Shown here one piece after another: positions 15,056-15,429 of a stretch of DNA of 15,429 nt. The DNA lies in NCBI GenBank assembly GCA_964428805.1, contig CAYRZF010000049.1:1-15429 (forward strand), read 5' to 3'. The DNA comes from CAYRZF01 sp964428805. GTDB lineage: Bacteria; Methylomirabilota; Methylomirabilia; Rokubacteriales; CSP1-6. The position numbers and the translations under genes were made by a program. A model generated the notes under the pieces. That model was not told where the DNA came from. It saw nothing but the letters and a program-made list of their open reading frames with translations, and did not search any database. The stretch's first letter is position 1. Every line of letters starts with the position of its first letter.

Positions 15056-15429
15056 TTACCGAGCCGAAACGACGGTGGTGCAGGCGCTCCCCACCTTGGG
15101 GAGATCTCGCTCCTTCGCCCGCTCCCAGTCCAGCACGATTCTGTCGCCCTTCGCAAAAGGGCAGTACGGGTCCGACTCACCGAGACCACCGACCAGGGCG
15201 CGTCGGCCCGCGCAGCCGCCCCGACAGGGACAGCCCTCGCAGGCCGCCGGCAGCTCCCGGGCCTCGCTGAACTCGGGGGTGTGAACGATCGCGTCACCGA
15301 GGCTTTCGAGGTCGGCAACCGTCAGCCGGCTGTTCGGCCAGTAGGTGCAGGGAAGGATCCGGCCGTCCGGGGCAACGCGAATTGTCGAACGGCCACAGGC
15401 CGGCCCTGCCAACTCGGGGAGTTCCAGCA
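15056..15429 (-). CDS. Radical SAM/SPASM protein, C-terminal fragment cut by the window edge
   Basis: An open frame enters at the right edge and ends in TAA at 15056; 124 codons are visible and no start is inside. The tail shows a full SPASM pattern: CGRSTIRVAPDGRILPC, where Cys, Gly and a second Cys are spaced as in the auxiliary cluster I region. It is followed by CEGCPCRGGC and then a further Cys in SDPYCPF. That is more cysteines than in the next gene, so two auxiliary clusters are likely. The radical SAM core itself is outside the window, and its presence is inferred from the tail. The protein ends with a charged stretch after the last Cys. Two radical SAM/SPASM genes in tandem suggest consecutive or joint steps on one substrate. 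Confidence 0.82.
   Translation of the reverse strand, partial: LELPELAGPACGRSTIRVAPDGRILPCTYWPNSRLTVADLESLGDAIVHTPEFSEARELPAACEGCPCRGGCAGRRALVGGLGESDPYCPFAKGDRIVLDWERAKERDLPKVGSACTTVVSAR

Noticed and set aside
15052..15318. N-terminal extension of the complete radical SAM frame upstream of 15051
   Set aside because: It overlaps the SPASM tail of the neighbouring gene in another frame and has no radical SAM-like sequence before MNRPP.
1..15429. Mobile elements, attachment sites, CRISPR repeats or RNA genes
   Set aside because: No transposase or integrase motifs, no regular repeats and no tRNA- or rRNA-like stretch could be found, and coding genes fill nearly the whole window.

Overview
This is a GC-rich window (roughly two thirds G+C by eye) in which every gene I can support lies on the minus strand. 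Transcription therefore runs from position 15429 down to 1. I count 16 genes: one cut by the right edge, one cut by the left edge, and 14 complete. There is also one doubtful 17-codon ORF. Neighbouring genes overlap by 1 or 4 bases or are separated by 1 to 23 bases. The only larger gap is 71 bases (9872-9942). I see no tRNA, rRNA, CRISPR array, insertion sequence or obvious terminator, and no stretch over 300 bases without a gene. The composition, TTG starts and gene families suggest a soil or subsurface bacterium of a high-GC lineage, such as Rokubacteria/Methylomirabilota-like or a former deltaproteobacterium. This placement is a guess; no marker gene is present.

Right part (15429-12716): the SPASM end of one radical SAM protein, a complete second radical SAM protein with a short twitch/SPASM-like tail, and a type II NADH:quinone oxidoreductase (NDH-2). 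Middle (12704-8601): a membrane sensor with HAMP and a degenerate HD-GYP domain, a multi-pass GT-C type glycosyltransferase (GT87/DUF2029-like), a soluble GT-A type transferase of the 'rSAM/selenodomain-associated transferase 1' family (DUF2064), and a NUDIX hydrolase.

Centre-left (8587-2870): an aquaporin with an unusual Cys/His tail, a GMC-family FAD oxidoreductase with a four-cysteine cluster, a zinc-type glucose 1-dehydrogenase-like MDR enzyme, an exported double-VOC protein, a DoxX-like membrane protein and a MOSC-domain protein. Left end (2873-1): a bacterial amylo-alpha-1,6-glucosidase (glycogen debranching type), a GT2 glycosyltransferase of the 'rSAM/selenodomain-associated transferase 2' family, and the first 30 codons of what looks like a GH63/MGH-type glucosidase.

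Taken together, the run combines sugar oxidation (GMC enzyme, glucose dehydrogenase), respiratory electron entry (NDH-2, perhaps DoxX), glycan or storage-sugar turnover (debranching enzyme, GH63-like glucosidase), glycoconjugate synthesis (three glycosyltransferase-type proteins) and radical SAM chemistry. No single known pathway explains all of it. The parts most worth a second look are the aquaporin/GMC pair that both carry cysteine clusters, the radical SAM pair found with both associated transferase families but without the usual selenodomain partner in view, the HD-GYP protein that lacks conserved residues, and a nine-base homopolymer inside the membrane glycosyltransferase gene.
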